Positions 56,910 through 64,000 of a stretch of 64,000 bases of DNA are shown here, one piece after another. This DNA is from Selenomonas sp. oral taxon 920 (lineage in GTDB: Bacteria; Bacillota; Negativicutes; Selenomonadales; Selenomonadaceae), in the NCBI RefSeq assembly GCF_001717585.1, contig NZ_CP017042.1:1890501-1954500 (forward strand). Reading direction: 5' to 3'. Numbering within the stretch: the first letter of the stretch is position 1; each line of letters begins with the position of its first letter. Made by a program: the position numbers and the translations under genes. Below the pieces are notes generated by a model that did no database searches, was not told the origin of the DNA, and saw nothing but the letters and a program-made list of their open reading frames with translations.

Positions 56910-57425
56910 TCATTCCTCCGAACTCGCCTTGTGCCCGCGTGTGCAAAGTTCTGTCAGATCATCATAGACCTTCTCCACGACGCGCATGCCGACCGCCATC
57001 ATCGCCATCACGCTGTCCGGTTGGAACTCACCCTTGTGAAGGTCAAGCGGCAGATCAATGTCGAGAACGACATCCTGATCGCGGTCAAGGCAGAACTTCA
57101 CATAGCGGAACTCACCATTCCATGTGTTGATCTTCGCAAGCAGCTCCGCGCGTGCCTCGGCCCTCTCCAGATAGGCAATGTCATAGAGCTTGATCTTGAT
57201 GAAGCCGTCGGCATGGTCATATTCGCGCACGACAATGACCGCCGTGATCGGCTCGTCATTCTCGAGTTCGTTTCGCATATAGAAATATGTTTCCTGACGG
57301 TTTTCTTCCTTCTCATCATTGATTTCGTAGTTCCAGTCGTTGCGGTCCAGTTCCTCCTTGATCGCATTCCTGATCCCCATTGGAGCGGCGGCTTCACCGC
57401 CCTTGAATCCATCGAAAAGTCCCAT
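56910..57425 (-). CDS. YbjN-like protein, copy 1
   Basis: A 171-residue acidic protein, tandem paralogue of the gene at 56376. The best-conserved part is RYVKFCLDRDQDVVLDIDLP with a later LDLHKGEFQPDSVMAMMAVG. It has no signal peptide, so it is cytoplasmic. GGAGGGGAC precedes the ATG. It follows the NlpC/P60 gene by 53 bases on the same strand. Confidence 0.72.
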   Translation of the reverse strand: MGLFDGFKGGEAAAPMGIRNAIKEELDRNDWNYEINDEKEENRQETYFYMRNELENDEPITAVIVVREYDHADGFIKIKLYDIAYLERAEARAELLAKINTWNGEFRYVKFCLDRDQDVVLDIDLPLDLHKGEFQPDSVMAMMAVGMRVVEKVYDDLTELCTRGHKASSEE

Positions 57426-57478
57426 TTGTCCCCTCCATATCTGCTCTGCTCTGTCCGCAGGGCATATGTCCCCATTCG

Positions 57479-58783
57479 TTATGGCGCCGGAGCAATCAAA
57501 CCGATCGCAGTAAGCGTATCGATTGCAGCAGTGCCGCGTTCATTTTGAAACTCAAGCGTCGAGACGACGACCTGTCGTATGTATTTCTTTTCGCCGTCTT
57601 CATAGTAACTGCTGATGTCATGGATCACGAGCGGGGTACCCCCCATATCCTGCCCGAGATAGAGCATAACATGACCGGGACGAAAGAGCAGTGCGCCCGG
57701 CGGCACCTCTGCGAGGAGCGCACAGCGCTCCGCCGCAGACAGTCCGGCAAGAGGCAGAAGCGAACAGGCACGCTCCTGCATATCCGCATCGCGTGGGAGC
57801 TCTACCCCCATCGCGCGATAGATGTTCTGTACATAGGAGGAACAGTCCATCCCATTGTTTGCCCCGCCCCAGCCGTACTCCGTATGGAGCGGCACGAATG
57901 CGAGGCGTACGAGATTGTTGCGTGTCAGCGGCAGTCGCCCGGCATGGAGACGTCCGTCATCGGGCATGTGCACCTCCTGTACGGCGAGACGCCCCCCAGC
58001 GTTCCGCACAGGCAGGAGGAGACGGAGCGTCCCGTCCTCTGCACGCGTCCCCGGAATCTTTGCTCCGAGCTGATAGCAAAGCCCCTCCTCCCCTAGGGTA
58101 AGCTGCGCCGCCGTTACAGTGAAGAACGCCTCCGGCGCAGCGAATGTGCGCCACGTCTGTGCGTCCGCGTGTGCAATCGCACGTGCATCGACCCAGCCGC
58201 GATAGTCCCGGGTCTCGATGAAGGCAAAAAGCCCGTCCGTCGAGTGATGAAGGAGCAAAACGGCTTCCCCTGGGTCGAGCACAGTGCCCTGCAGGGCATC
58301 GTAGCGCACATCATCCGGAGCCTCGTACCAACCCTCCTCCGTCGGCAGGAGCCGCACATCGGCGCGGCGAACGGCAACGGCAGGGCGCGCGGTCACCTGT
58401 GTGCCGATCGTATCGACACTGCAGTTTCTGCACACCGCCTGCCACTGCTCTTCACGCAGGAGCTGTTCGCCCGCATAGAGTTCCGGCAGTGCGCGGTCAA
58501 GTCCCTGTGCCGCCGCATGGATCTGCGCACGCAGCCCCCGCGCCGAGCGTCTCTCATGTGTGCTGACCAGATCGCGTACGAGCCCCTTCACCGTACTCCG
58601 ATGCGCATACGCTTCCGCCTCCGCCGAACGAAGGAGCGGCGCATCTCCGTCCGGACGCAGCCAGTAGTCTGCGGTCGCCGCCGCTCCCTCGACGGGTAGC
58701 GCCGCAGAGACAGGGACAACCATGAGAAGAGAGAAGAACACCGCGCCGAGGGTCACTCCCCATCGGCATATGCGTTCAGGCAC
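57479..58783 (-). CDS. Exported SH3/NlpC-P60-type cell-wall peptidase
   Basis: A 434-residue exported protein with a signal peptide (RWGVTLGAVFFSLLMVVPVS, then AAL). An N-terminal helical region is followed by SH3-like segments (about 120-215) and a C-terminal NlpC/P60 domain. The catalytic cysteine is near residue 312 (GMDCSSYVQNIYRAMGVELP), with histidines in RPGHVMLYLG and VIHDIS. The layout resembles YkfC-type gamma-D-glutamyl-diamino-acid endopeptidases that trim peptidoglycan stem peptides. The start is GTG at 58783, nine bases after GGAG, overlapping the end of the TPR gene by eight bases. Confidence 0.86.
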   Translation of the reverse strand: MPERICRWGVTLGAVFFSLLMVVPVSAALPVEGAAATADYWLRPDGDAPLLRSAEAEAYAHRSTVKGLVRDLVSTHERRSARGLRAQIHAAAQGLDRALPELYAGEQLLREEQWQAVCRNCSVDTIGTQVTARPAVAVRRADVRLLPTEEGWYEAPDDVRYDALQGTVLDPGEAVLLLHHSTDGLFAFIETRDYRGWVDARAIAHADAQTWRTFAAPEAFFTVTAAQLTLGEEGLCYQLGAKIPGTRAEDGTLRLLLPVRNAGGRLAVQEVHMPDDGRLHAGRLPLTRNNLVRLAFVPLHTEYGWGGANNGMDCSSYVQNIYRAMGVELPRDADMQERACSLLPLAGLSAAERCALLAEVPPGALLFRPGHVMLYLGQDMGGTPLVIHDISSYYEDGEKKYIRQVVVSTLEFQNERGTAAIDTLTAIGLIAPAP

Positions 58784-59684
58784 TCTCCTGTTCTCCGCGC
58801 AGTTCGCTCAGCCCCCATGCGAAGAAAGCATCCATCCCCATGAAGGCAAAGCCATTGTCCGTCACCGCCTCCCCGAACTCCTCCATCGTTCCGATGGCAA
58901 AGGAGCCTGCGTGACGTCCCGGCGCACGCGTGGGGAGATCCCCGCGCACACCGCGCTCAAAGAACGCCTCAGTGTCGCTGTTGACCGCCGCAAGTTCATG
59001 CAGGAAGTTGCGCGCCATCTTCATCTTGCCGAGGCGGTAAAAGAGCATCGCCAGCGGCAGATACATCAGTGCCACGCCCTCTTCGTAGCGCTGATACAGC
59101 CGGATTGCATCGTCCCCCTCCTCGATTGCCGAGTAGATGAACATGAGCTGATAGCGGCGCCCGAGTGCATCGTGCTCCGAGAGGCGGAGCATCTCCTCGC
59201 ACTCCTTTGCCGCAAGGCGCAGTTTGCGCGCTGCCAGCAGGGACTCCAGATAGGAAAGGCGCAGGAACATATAGGGCTTCGTCGCAGGCATCGCCCAGAA
59301 CTTGCCGATGTTCTCCTCCGCAAACATGCCCTCAGCCTCGAGCCGCGCGGTCGCTTTACGCGTCAGATCCTCGTAATGGTGCACGCGGTCGTCAGCATTC
59401 TTGGCAAGGTACTCAATCTGCATGCACGCTGCCGTGATGTTCTCCGGCTCGATACGCAGAACCCGCTTGATGATGCGGTAGCGCTCCTCCCCGGTCTTCT
59501 TTCGTGCACGCGCAATGAGTTCATCCGCAGTAAGCGTGTTCACCTCACGCGGCAGATTCGGATTCTCGCGCAGGCGCCGGCTGAGATCCGAAACAATCTC
59601 GGTCATGCGCTCTACGCTGATCTCGCCCCCCTCGGCCTTTACCATGCGGTTCAGTTCAAGCTGCATCCATTCCTTGTCTGTCAT
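58776..59684 (-). CDS. TPR-like repeat protein, function unknown
   Basis: A 302-residue helical protein. Paired helices resembling TPR units run through about 60-240 (KRVLRIEPENITAACMQIEY, then EEMLRLSEHDALGRRYQLM and MYLPLAMLFYRLGKMKMARN). The stretch IGKFWAMPATKPYMFLRLS resembles bacterial TPR proteins related to the ST7 family. No signal peptide is present, so it is cytoplasmic. The ATG at 59684, after GGAAGG, is preferred. It opens a row with the NlpC/P60 peptidase and the YbjN-like pair. Confidence 0.78.
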   Translation of the reverse strand: MTDKEWMQLELNRMVKAEGGEISVERMTEIVSDLSRRLRENPNLPREVNTLTADELIARARKKTGEERYRIIKRVLRIEPENITAACMQIEYLAKNADDRVHHYEDLTRKATARLEAEGMFAEENIGKFWAMPATKPYMFLRLSYLESLLAARKLRLAAKECEEMLRLSEHDALGRRYQLMFIYSAIEEGDDAIRLYQRYEEGVALMYLPLAMLFYRLGKMKMARNFLHELAAVNSDTEAFFERGVRGDLPTRAPGRHAGSFAIGTMEEFGEAVTDNGFAFMGMDAFFAWGLSELRGEQESA

Positions 59685-59884
59685 GCGGTGTACCTTCCTT
59701 TGCCCGTATGTTCTGAGAGAATCACTGATAAAATGGAAGCCGTCCGTTTGGTATAGATATTTCATTCTGTCGCGCAGGAAAGCCAAACACAGAGTGCTGC
59801 TCTGCGGAGGATTTGCCGACGAAGAGAGGCAGAAAAGATGTGCCAAGATGATGGCGCTGAATTTATCAGTACTTCCCTAGCCCT

Positions 59885-59890
59885 ATTATA
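59885..59890 (-). promoter_or_regulatory. Candidate -10 element for the TPR-NlpC-YbjN genes
   Basis: A perfect TATAAT on the minus strand in the 272-base gap before the TPR gene. No good -35 hexamer is seen at normal spacing, and the leader would be about 195 bases. Confidence 0.4.
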
Positions 59891-59916
59891 CCTTGTTTTG
59901 CAGGAAAAAGCTACAA

Positions 59917-59958
59917 AAAAGAACTGCCTCCCCACGTTTTATGGGAGGCAGTTCTTTT
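59917..59958 (-). terminator. Terminator of the exported protein gene at 59957
   Basis: A perfect 16-bp stem (59917-59932 with 59943-59958; core GAACTGCCTCCC) with a 10-base loop, flanked by A- and T-runs. It overlaps the stop codon of the gene. Confidence 0.9.
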
Positions 59959-60607
59959 ATGATTCTTTCTTCTTCTTTTGCTCATTCTTATCTTTTTTTG
60001 CGGGCTTTTCATTGGCATTGTCCGCCGATTCCAGCATTTTTTGCTTCTTCTCCTCGAGCGCCGCACGGTCGGCATCGCTAAGTATACCGCGCGAGCGCCG
60101 GATCATAGCTTCCTGATGGCTCATGCTGTAGTTGATGATCGCATCGATGAATTTCCGTTCGACATCCTTGTCCGAGAGTTCGGTGAGCGCGATCTCCTTC
60201 GTATTCTCCTCACGCGAGAGTGTGCCCCATGTGCTGTCCAGATCCTCATGCGCGGTGACATGGACGACTCCTGTACGCAGGTCGATCATGAGATACTCTG
60301 CCGCCCCCGAGAGATCACCGTAGCCATCGAGCGGAAGCATGCGCCAACGGCGCTTCGATACGACATCTTGGATCTGAATCTGGTCGTAGACGCGCAGCGT
60401 CGGCACCAAGATCTTCGTCATGTCGATATACCCATGCGCATCCGATGCGAACTGGATATACTCCTTGTTGAAATAGTAGCTCTGGCGTGCCGTCGACTGG
60501 ACCCACTCATAGATATTCTTGGGGATTTCCTCCGCCGCTGCCGCCGGCCGCGCCCCCATAAACAGGGCGGCACAGAGAAGAAGTGCGGCCCCCCATTTTT
60601 TTTGCAC
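59957..60607 (-). CDS. Exported protein of unknown function
   Basis: A 216-residue protein with a Sec signal peptide (MQKKWGAALLLCAALFMGAR, then AAAAEE). The mature part contains YEWVQSTARQSYYFNKEYIQ and a beta-rich middle, and ends in a highly charged lysine-rich tail (KPAKKDKNEQKKKK). It is probably periplasmic. The start is GTG at 60607, nine bases after GGGAG; the nearby ATG is out of frame. No domain is recognised. Confidence 0.75.
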   Translation of the reverse strand: MQKKWGAALLLCAALFMGARPAAAAEEIPKNIYEWVQSTARQSYYFNKEYIQFASDAHGYIDMTKILVPTLRVYDQIQIQDVVSKRRWRMLPLDGYGDLSGAAEYLMIDLRTGVVHVTAHEDLDSTWGTLSREENTKEIALTELSDKDVERKFIDAIINYSMSHQEAMIRRSRGILSDADRAALEEKKQKMLESADNANEKPAKKDKNEQKKKKES

Positions 60608-60691
60608 GTATCATCGCTCCCATCAAATAACCGTTATCACTTCTCTCTATGCTATCCTCAAAATCTGAATTTTTACTGAATACAAATCCGT

Positions 60692-61639
60692 TTACAGACT
60701 GGAGTAGTATTCCCAATCATCCGCGTTGTCGAGGCTGTCCAGCTCGTACGGCGTACCCTGATAGACGTAGTAGTTCAGCCAGTTGGCGAAAAGGAGATGT
60801 GCGACGCTGCGCCAGCGTACGACAGGCGCGCGATTCGGATCATCCCCGGGGTAGTAGTTGCACGGAATGTCCGGATCGAGCCCGGCGGCAAGATCGCGGT
60901 CGTACTCCGCCTTGAGCGTCAGCGGATCGTACTCAGCGTGCCCCGTGATGAAGAACTGACGGCGGCGCAGATTCGCGATGATGTAGACGCCCGCATCGCC
61001 CTCGGCGAGAACGGTGAGTTCCGGCACACGTTCAATATCCGCGCGCCGCGTCTCCGTGTGCCGTGAATGCGGTACATAGAAGCTGTCGTCGAAGCCGCGC
61101 AGAAGCGCCTCGTGCTGCACGCAGAGGCGGTGTTCATAGACGCCGAAAATCTTCTTGTCCGTCCAGTATTTGGGGATGCCGTAGTGGTAGTAAAGGCCCG
61201 CCTGTGCGCCCCAGCAGATATGGAACGTGGAGTAAGCGTGCTTGCGGCTCCACTGCATGATCTCGGACACCTCGTCCCAGTAAGCGACGTGCTCAAACGG
61301 AAGCTGCTCGATCGGTGCTCCCGTGATGATAAAGCCGTCGTATTTCTTATGCCGCACCTCGGCGAAGGTTCCGTAGAACTCCGTAAGGTAGTCGCGCGAC
61401 GTGTGTGTAGGGATATAGGACTCCGTGTAGATGAAGTCCACCTCGACCTGCAGGGGCGTGTTGCCGAGGAGACGCAGGAGCTGCGTCTCTGTCACGTCCT
61501 TGATCGGCATGAGGTTCAGAATGAGTATGCGCAGCGGACGAATATCCTGACTGTACGCGCGTGCCGCATTCATGACGAAGATGTTCTCCCCCTCGAGAAC
61601 ATTCGTCGCAGGCAGATTATTTGGTATTTTAATCGGCAT
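60692..61639 (-). CDS. metA: Homoserine O-acyltransferase (MetA), predicted acetyl-CoA specific
   Basis: Activates homoserine for methionine synthesis. A 315-residue glutamine-amidotransferase-like protein with catalytic C142 ([10 protein letters not shown]), a later histidine (FITGHAEYD) and Glu about two residues on. Residue 111 is glutamate ([10 protein letters not shown]). In this family Glu111 favours acetyl-CoA, as in Bacillus cereus, whereas Gly111 favours succinyl-CoA. The ATG at 61639 follows GGGAAGGG. No methionine riboswitch was recognised upstream. Confidence 0.94.
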   Translation of the reverse strand: MPIKIPNNLPATNVLEGENIFVMNAARAYSQDIRPLRILILNLMPIKDVTETQLLRLLGNTPLQVEVDFIYTESYIPTHTSRDYLTEFYGTFAEVRHKKYDGFIITGAPIEQLPFEHVAYWDEVSEIMQWSRKHAYSTFHICWGAQAGLYYHYGIPKYWTDKKIFGVYEHRLCVQHEALLRGFDDSFYVPHSRHTETRRADIERVPELTVLAEGDAGVYIIANLRRRQFFITGHAEYDPLTLKAEYDRDLAAGLDPDIPCNYYPGDDPNRAPVVRWRSVAHLLFANWLNYYVYQGTPYELDSLDNADDWEYYSSL

Positions 61640-61700
61640 TGTGTCCGTTTCCCTTCCCCGCAGAATCACTCATCGGGATTCCCAATTTCCATTTCAAAGA

Positions 61701-62588
61701 TTAAAGCTGATAGCGTGCAAGCCACGTCTTGTATCCGTCGGCATAGGCACGCAGACGAACGAGTCCGCGCCCCTCGGGCGCATCGGGCGGAATCATGCGG
61801 TACGCGCCCTCAAACCCGTCGTCGAGCGGCTGCCACCCATCCGCAGGAGACCAGTATTTCCCCGTGACAATGCGCTCCGTGCCCTGCGGCAGATTCACCG
61901 CACGCTTGTCGAATTTGACCTCGACCGCCTTGCCGTTCTTGTCACGCACCTCCGTCCACGCCCAGAAGATCAGATTGTCATGCACACGGCGCATGGTTGA
62001 GGTATCCGCCGTCACCTGCGTCTTGGTGCCGTCAGCAGCCTCATCCGTCCAGAGGAGAATCCATCGGTCATCCGCCCTCAGACGTGCCGTCTCGCCCTGA
62101 CGAAAGACAATGTCCACGATGGCAGCGTAGAAGTCCTCGTCGAACTGCTGGGAATTCATCTCCTTCTCCGTCCCCTCGGCCTTCGACCAGAGGACGTTGC
62201 CCGCTGCGTCATAGAATGTCTCATTGATATACTGCAGCGTGCGGCTCTGCGGCACAATGCGCACCTCGGCGATCGTGTAGGAGAGCTGCTGCGGGTTCTG
62301 GATGGCGTGCTCGATCTTGTAGTTGCGGATGGTCTCTGCCGCCCCCTCGGGACTGAGCTCGGTCTTGATGCCGGCGCGGATCTCTGTCGCCACAGGTTCT
62401 TCCCTGCCCGCAGGTGTCACACGCTCCGTCACATGAACGGAGGCGGGGGCGTAGAATTTCGAATACTTTTCATTGGAGCTCAGCCACGTCCATGCGCGCC
62501 CGTCCTCGGCGAGTGCCGCAGGGCACAGAAGCAGCAGAAAGAGCAGCGGCAGCAGCAGCCCCGTTCCATAACGTATCTTTGTGCGCAT
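61701..62588 (-). CDS. Exported protein of unknown function
   Basis: A 295-residue protein with a clear signal peptide (YGTGLLLPLLFLLLLCPAAL, then AEDG). The mature part is largely beta-rich (YSKFYAPASVHVTERVTPAG, LIFWAWTEVRDKNGKAVEV), with patterns such as 'W-S-K' and 'R-T-L-Q-Y-I' reminiscent of Negativicute surface or periplasmic proteins. AGGAG precedes the ATG. It lies just upstream of metA with no obvious relation. Function not assigned. Confidence 0.75.
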   Translation of the reverse strand: MRTKIRYGTGLLLPLLFLLLLCPAALAEDGRAWTWLSSNEKYSKFYAPASVHVTERVTPAGREEPVATEIRAGIKTELSPEGAAETIRNYKIEHAIQNPQQLSYTIAEVRIVPQSRTLQYINETFYDAAGNVLWSKAEGTEKEMNSQQFDEDFYAAIVDIVFRQGETARLRADDRWILLWTDEAADGTKTQVTADTSTMRRVHDNLIFWAWTEVRDKNGKAVEVKFDKRAVNLPQGTERIVTGKYWSPADGWQPLDDGFEGAYRMIPPDAPEGRGLVRLRAYADGYKTWLARYQL

Positions 62589-62603
62589 TCATATGCTCCT
62601 CTC

Positions 62604-63455
62604 TCAGTCGAGTGCCACACGCTCCCGGCCGCGTGCACCAGTGAAATGAATCTGCTCCGCAAAACCGAAGGAGCGTGCATACTGCACTGCCTCCTCGTTG
62701 TAGCGCGCACAGTCCTCGGGCTTGTGCGCGTCCGAGGTCGTGATGATCGACAGTCCGTATTCTTTCGCGGTACGCATAAAGTCCGGATACGGCGAGAACT
62801 CTTCCACAGGGTAGCGGTAGTATGTCCCCGTGTTGAGATCGACGATCATGTCCGCCGCCTTCATCGCCTCTGCCACACGCGTGAGATACGGCGCTGTATC
62901 GAAGTCGGGGAAGTGGCGGTAGAGGCGGATGTTGAACGGATGTCCGAGGGCATCATAGAGCCCTGATGCCGCGAGTTTTTCGACCTCCTCCGTGTACCAT
63001 TCGTAGATGTCCGTGAGCGGATGGTTGTCCCACTCCGCTGCGATTGCAGACGTATCGTATGCCCAGCCGTGCAGGAAGTGCACAGAGCCGATCACATAGT
63101 CGAACGGATAGGCGCGGAGAATCTTTGCGACAGCCTCTTGATTCTGGAAATTGCAGACCTCGATGCCCGCAAGTACCTTGTGCTTTTTCTGCAGCTTTTC
63201 GATGAATGCGAAATACTCGTCGAGTGTGTACTTGAACTTGTTCGACTTCAGCCATTTGCGCTGAAATGTGCCCACAAACGAATCATCAAGGATGAGATCG
63301 TCATAGTAGAGCTGCTCGAACTCCGGAAAGGTGTGCGAGTGCTCGGAGAATCCGATCTCATGAACGCCGCGCTCCGCCGCGGCGCGGAAGAACCCCTCTG
63401 CATAGTCCTCATCGTAGGAGCCGTACTCCAGATGCATATGATAGTCAAACCGCAT
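62604..63455 (-). CDS. PHP-family histidinol-phosphatase-like phosphoesterase
   Basis: A 283-residue PHP protein. Metal-binding motifs: H6 and H8 (YHMHLEYGS), FSEHSH, IEVC, GSVHFLHGW, LGHPFN and TTSDAHKP near the C-terminus. The profile fits HisJ/HisK-type histidinol phosphatases, but no other his gene is nearby, so another phosphomonoester is possible. The ATG at 63455 after GAGG is preferred over a TTG four codons upstream. The start precedes the neighbouring HAD gene's stop by nine bases. Confidence 0.85.
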   Translation of the reverse strand: MRFDYHMHLEYGSYDEDYAEGFFRAAAERGVHEIGFSEHSHTFPEFEQLYYDDLILDDSFVGTFQRKWLKSNKFKYTLDEYFAFIEKLQKKHKVLAGIEVCNFQNQEAVAKILRAYPFDYVIGSVHFLHGWAYDTSAIAAEWDNHPLTDIYEWYTEEVEKLAASGLYDALGHPFNIRLYRHFPDFDTAPYLTRVAEAMKAADMIVDLNTGTYYRYPVEEFSPYPDFMRTAKEYGLSIITTSDAHKPEDCARYNEEAVQYARSFGFAEQIHFTGARGRERVALD

Positions 63456-63463
63456 AACGCACC

Positions 63464-64000
63464 TCAATCAAACTCGCCCGCGAGAATCCGCTCGCAGACC
63501 TCCATCACGCCGTGTTCCCGATTGCTCGGCGCACGGTACCGCGCGCGCTCCTTTACCGCAGGGATGGCGTTCTCCATCGCAAAGCTGTGCGTGACCGCGT
63601 CCATCATCTCAAGATCGTTCCCATAGTCGCCGAACGCGACGCACTCATCCGGCGTGATGCCGAACAGCTCCTGCACGCGGCGGGCGGCGACGCCCTTGCT
63701 CACACCCTGCTCATAGACATCGACCCAGTGTGCGCTCGAGAGCGTTACCTGCATACGCGCGGCATACTGCTGCATGACAGGGAAGATGGTCTGCTCCGCA
63801 CGCCCTGCGCTGTCGAAGAACGCTATCTTGATCGGCACATCGTCTACGGCAGTAAAGTCCTCGACCACCGTCGAGAGCGTGATATATTTTGCAAGCTCCG
63901 CACGAAACGCCGGCGCATCATCCTCCGCGTGCAGATAGCCGCGCTTCTTCCCACAGAGTACACAGTGCACACCCGCCAGTTTTTCCCCGGTCCGCATGAC
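63464..64000 (-). CDS. Cof-type HAD phosphatase, C-terminal part (gene begins beyond window)
   Basis: At least 178 codons of a HAD-IIB (Cof/YbiV-like) sugar-phosphate or flavin phosphatase; the N-terminal nucleophile motif lies beyond base 64000. The cap region is followed by VSKGVAARRVQELF and the core motif VAFGDYGNDLEMMDAV with the Mg-binding aspartates, then MENAIPAVKERARY. It ends nine bases before the PHP gene start and is likely co-transcribed with it. Confidence 0.85.
   Translation of the reverse strand, partial: VMRTGEKLAGVHCVLCGKKRGYLHAEDDAPAFRAELAKYITLSTVVEDFTAVDDVPIKIAFFDSAGRAEQTIFPVMQQYAARMQVTLSSAHWVDVYEQGVSKGVAARRVQELFGITPDECVAFGDYGNDLEMMDAVTHSFAMENAIPAVKERARYRAPSNREHGVMEVCERILAGEFD

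Overview
The window reads as a contiguous chromosomal segment of a Selenomonas-like member of the Negativicutes: a Firmicutes-lineage bacterium that keeps an outer membrane. Firmicutes-type information genes (a PolC-type replicative polymerase, the yaaR-holB-ricT cluster, a tmRNA) sit beside a nearly complete lipopolysaccharide (LPS) pathway and two giant outer-membrane autotransporters. DNA is GC-rich, starts are often TTG or GTG, and most genes lie on the minus strand. No IS element, prophage, CRISPR array or rRNA was seen.

Layout on the + coordinate axis. 1-7146 (minus): gamma-carbonic-anhydrase-like protein, ndk, corrinoid adenosyltransferase, polA, coaE, a lytic transglycosylase and polC (cut by the window edge), all overlapping or nearly so. 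7197-8812: cca and three tRNAs (two tandem tRNA-Gly and one CAU-anticodon tRNA) with terminators. 8933-11146: a chemoreceptor and a small membrane protein. 11195-25801 (minus): a 15-gene LPS supercluster read as lpxC-fabZ-lpxA-lpxI-lpxB-msbA-[waaA::lpxK fusion]-kdsB-kdsA-kdsD-kdsC-lpxL-lptC-lptA-lptB, covering lipid A synthesis, Kdo synthesis and transfer, core-lipid A flipping and the transport machinery. 25953-26304: ssrA. 26394-28476: a DEDDh exonuclease and an MFS transporter. 28534-33006 (minus): ilvN-ilvC-leuC-leuD-leuB for branched-chain amino acids. 33135-36243: a proline-rich membrane protein, a methyltransferase, meso-diaminopimelate dehydrogenase and a small conserved protein. 36435-51743: two paralogous autotransporters (2918 and 1858 residues) flanking a FlK-like thioesterase and a remnant of an XRE-type regulator. 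52005-55437: yaaR-holB-ricT-trmN6-like. 55599-56324: a YcgR-like PilZ protein read divergently. 56376-59684: TPR protein, NlpC/P60-type peptidase and two tandem YbjN-like proteins. 59957-64000: two exported proteins of unknown function, metA, a PHP-family phosphatase and a partial Cof-type HAD phosphatase.

Points that stand out: the PolC N-terminal half lacks the proofreading exonuclease usually inserted in its PHP domain, and the nearby Pol I exonuclease domain is also degenerate; WaaA and LpxK form one polypeptide; the autotransporter passengers have nested repeats with near-constant ends and a variable middle; and a perfect inverted repeat carries both -35 elements of divergent promoters between the PilZ gene and yaaR. 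All functional calls rest on reading the sequence and family knowledge; no database search was run.
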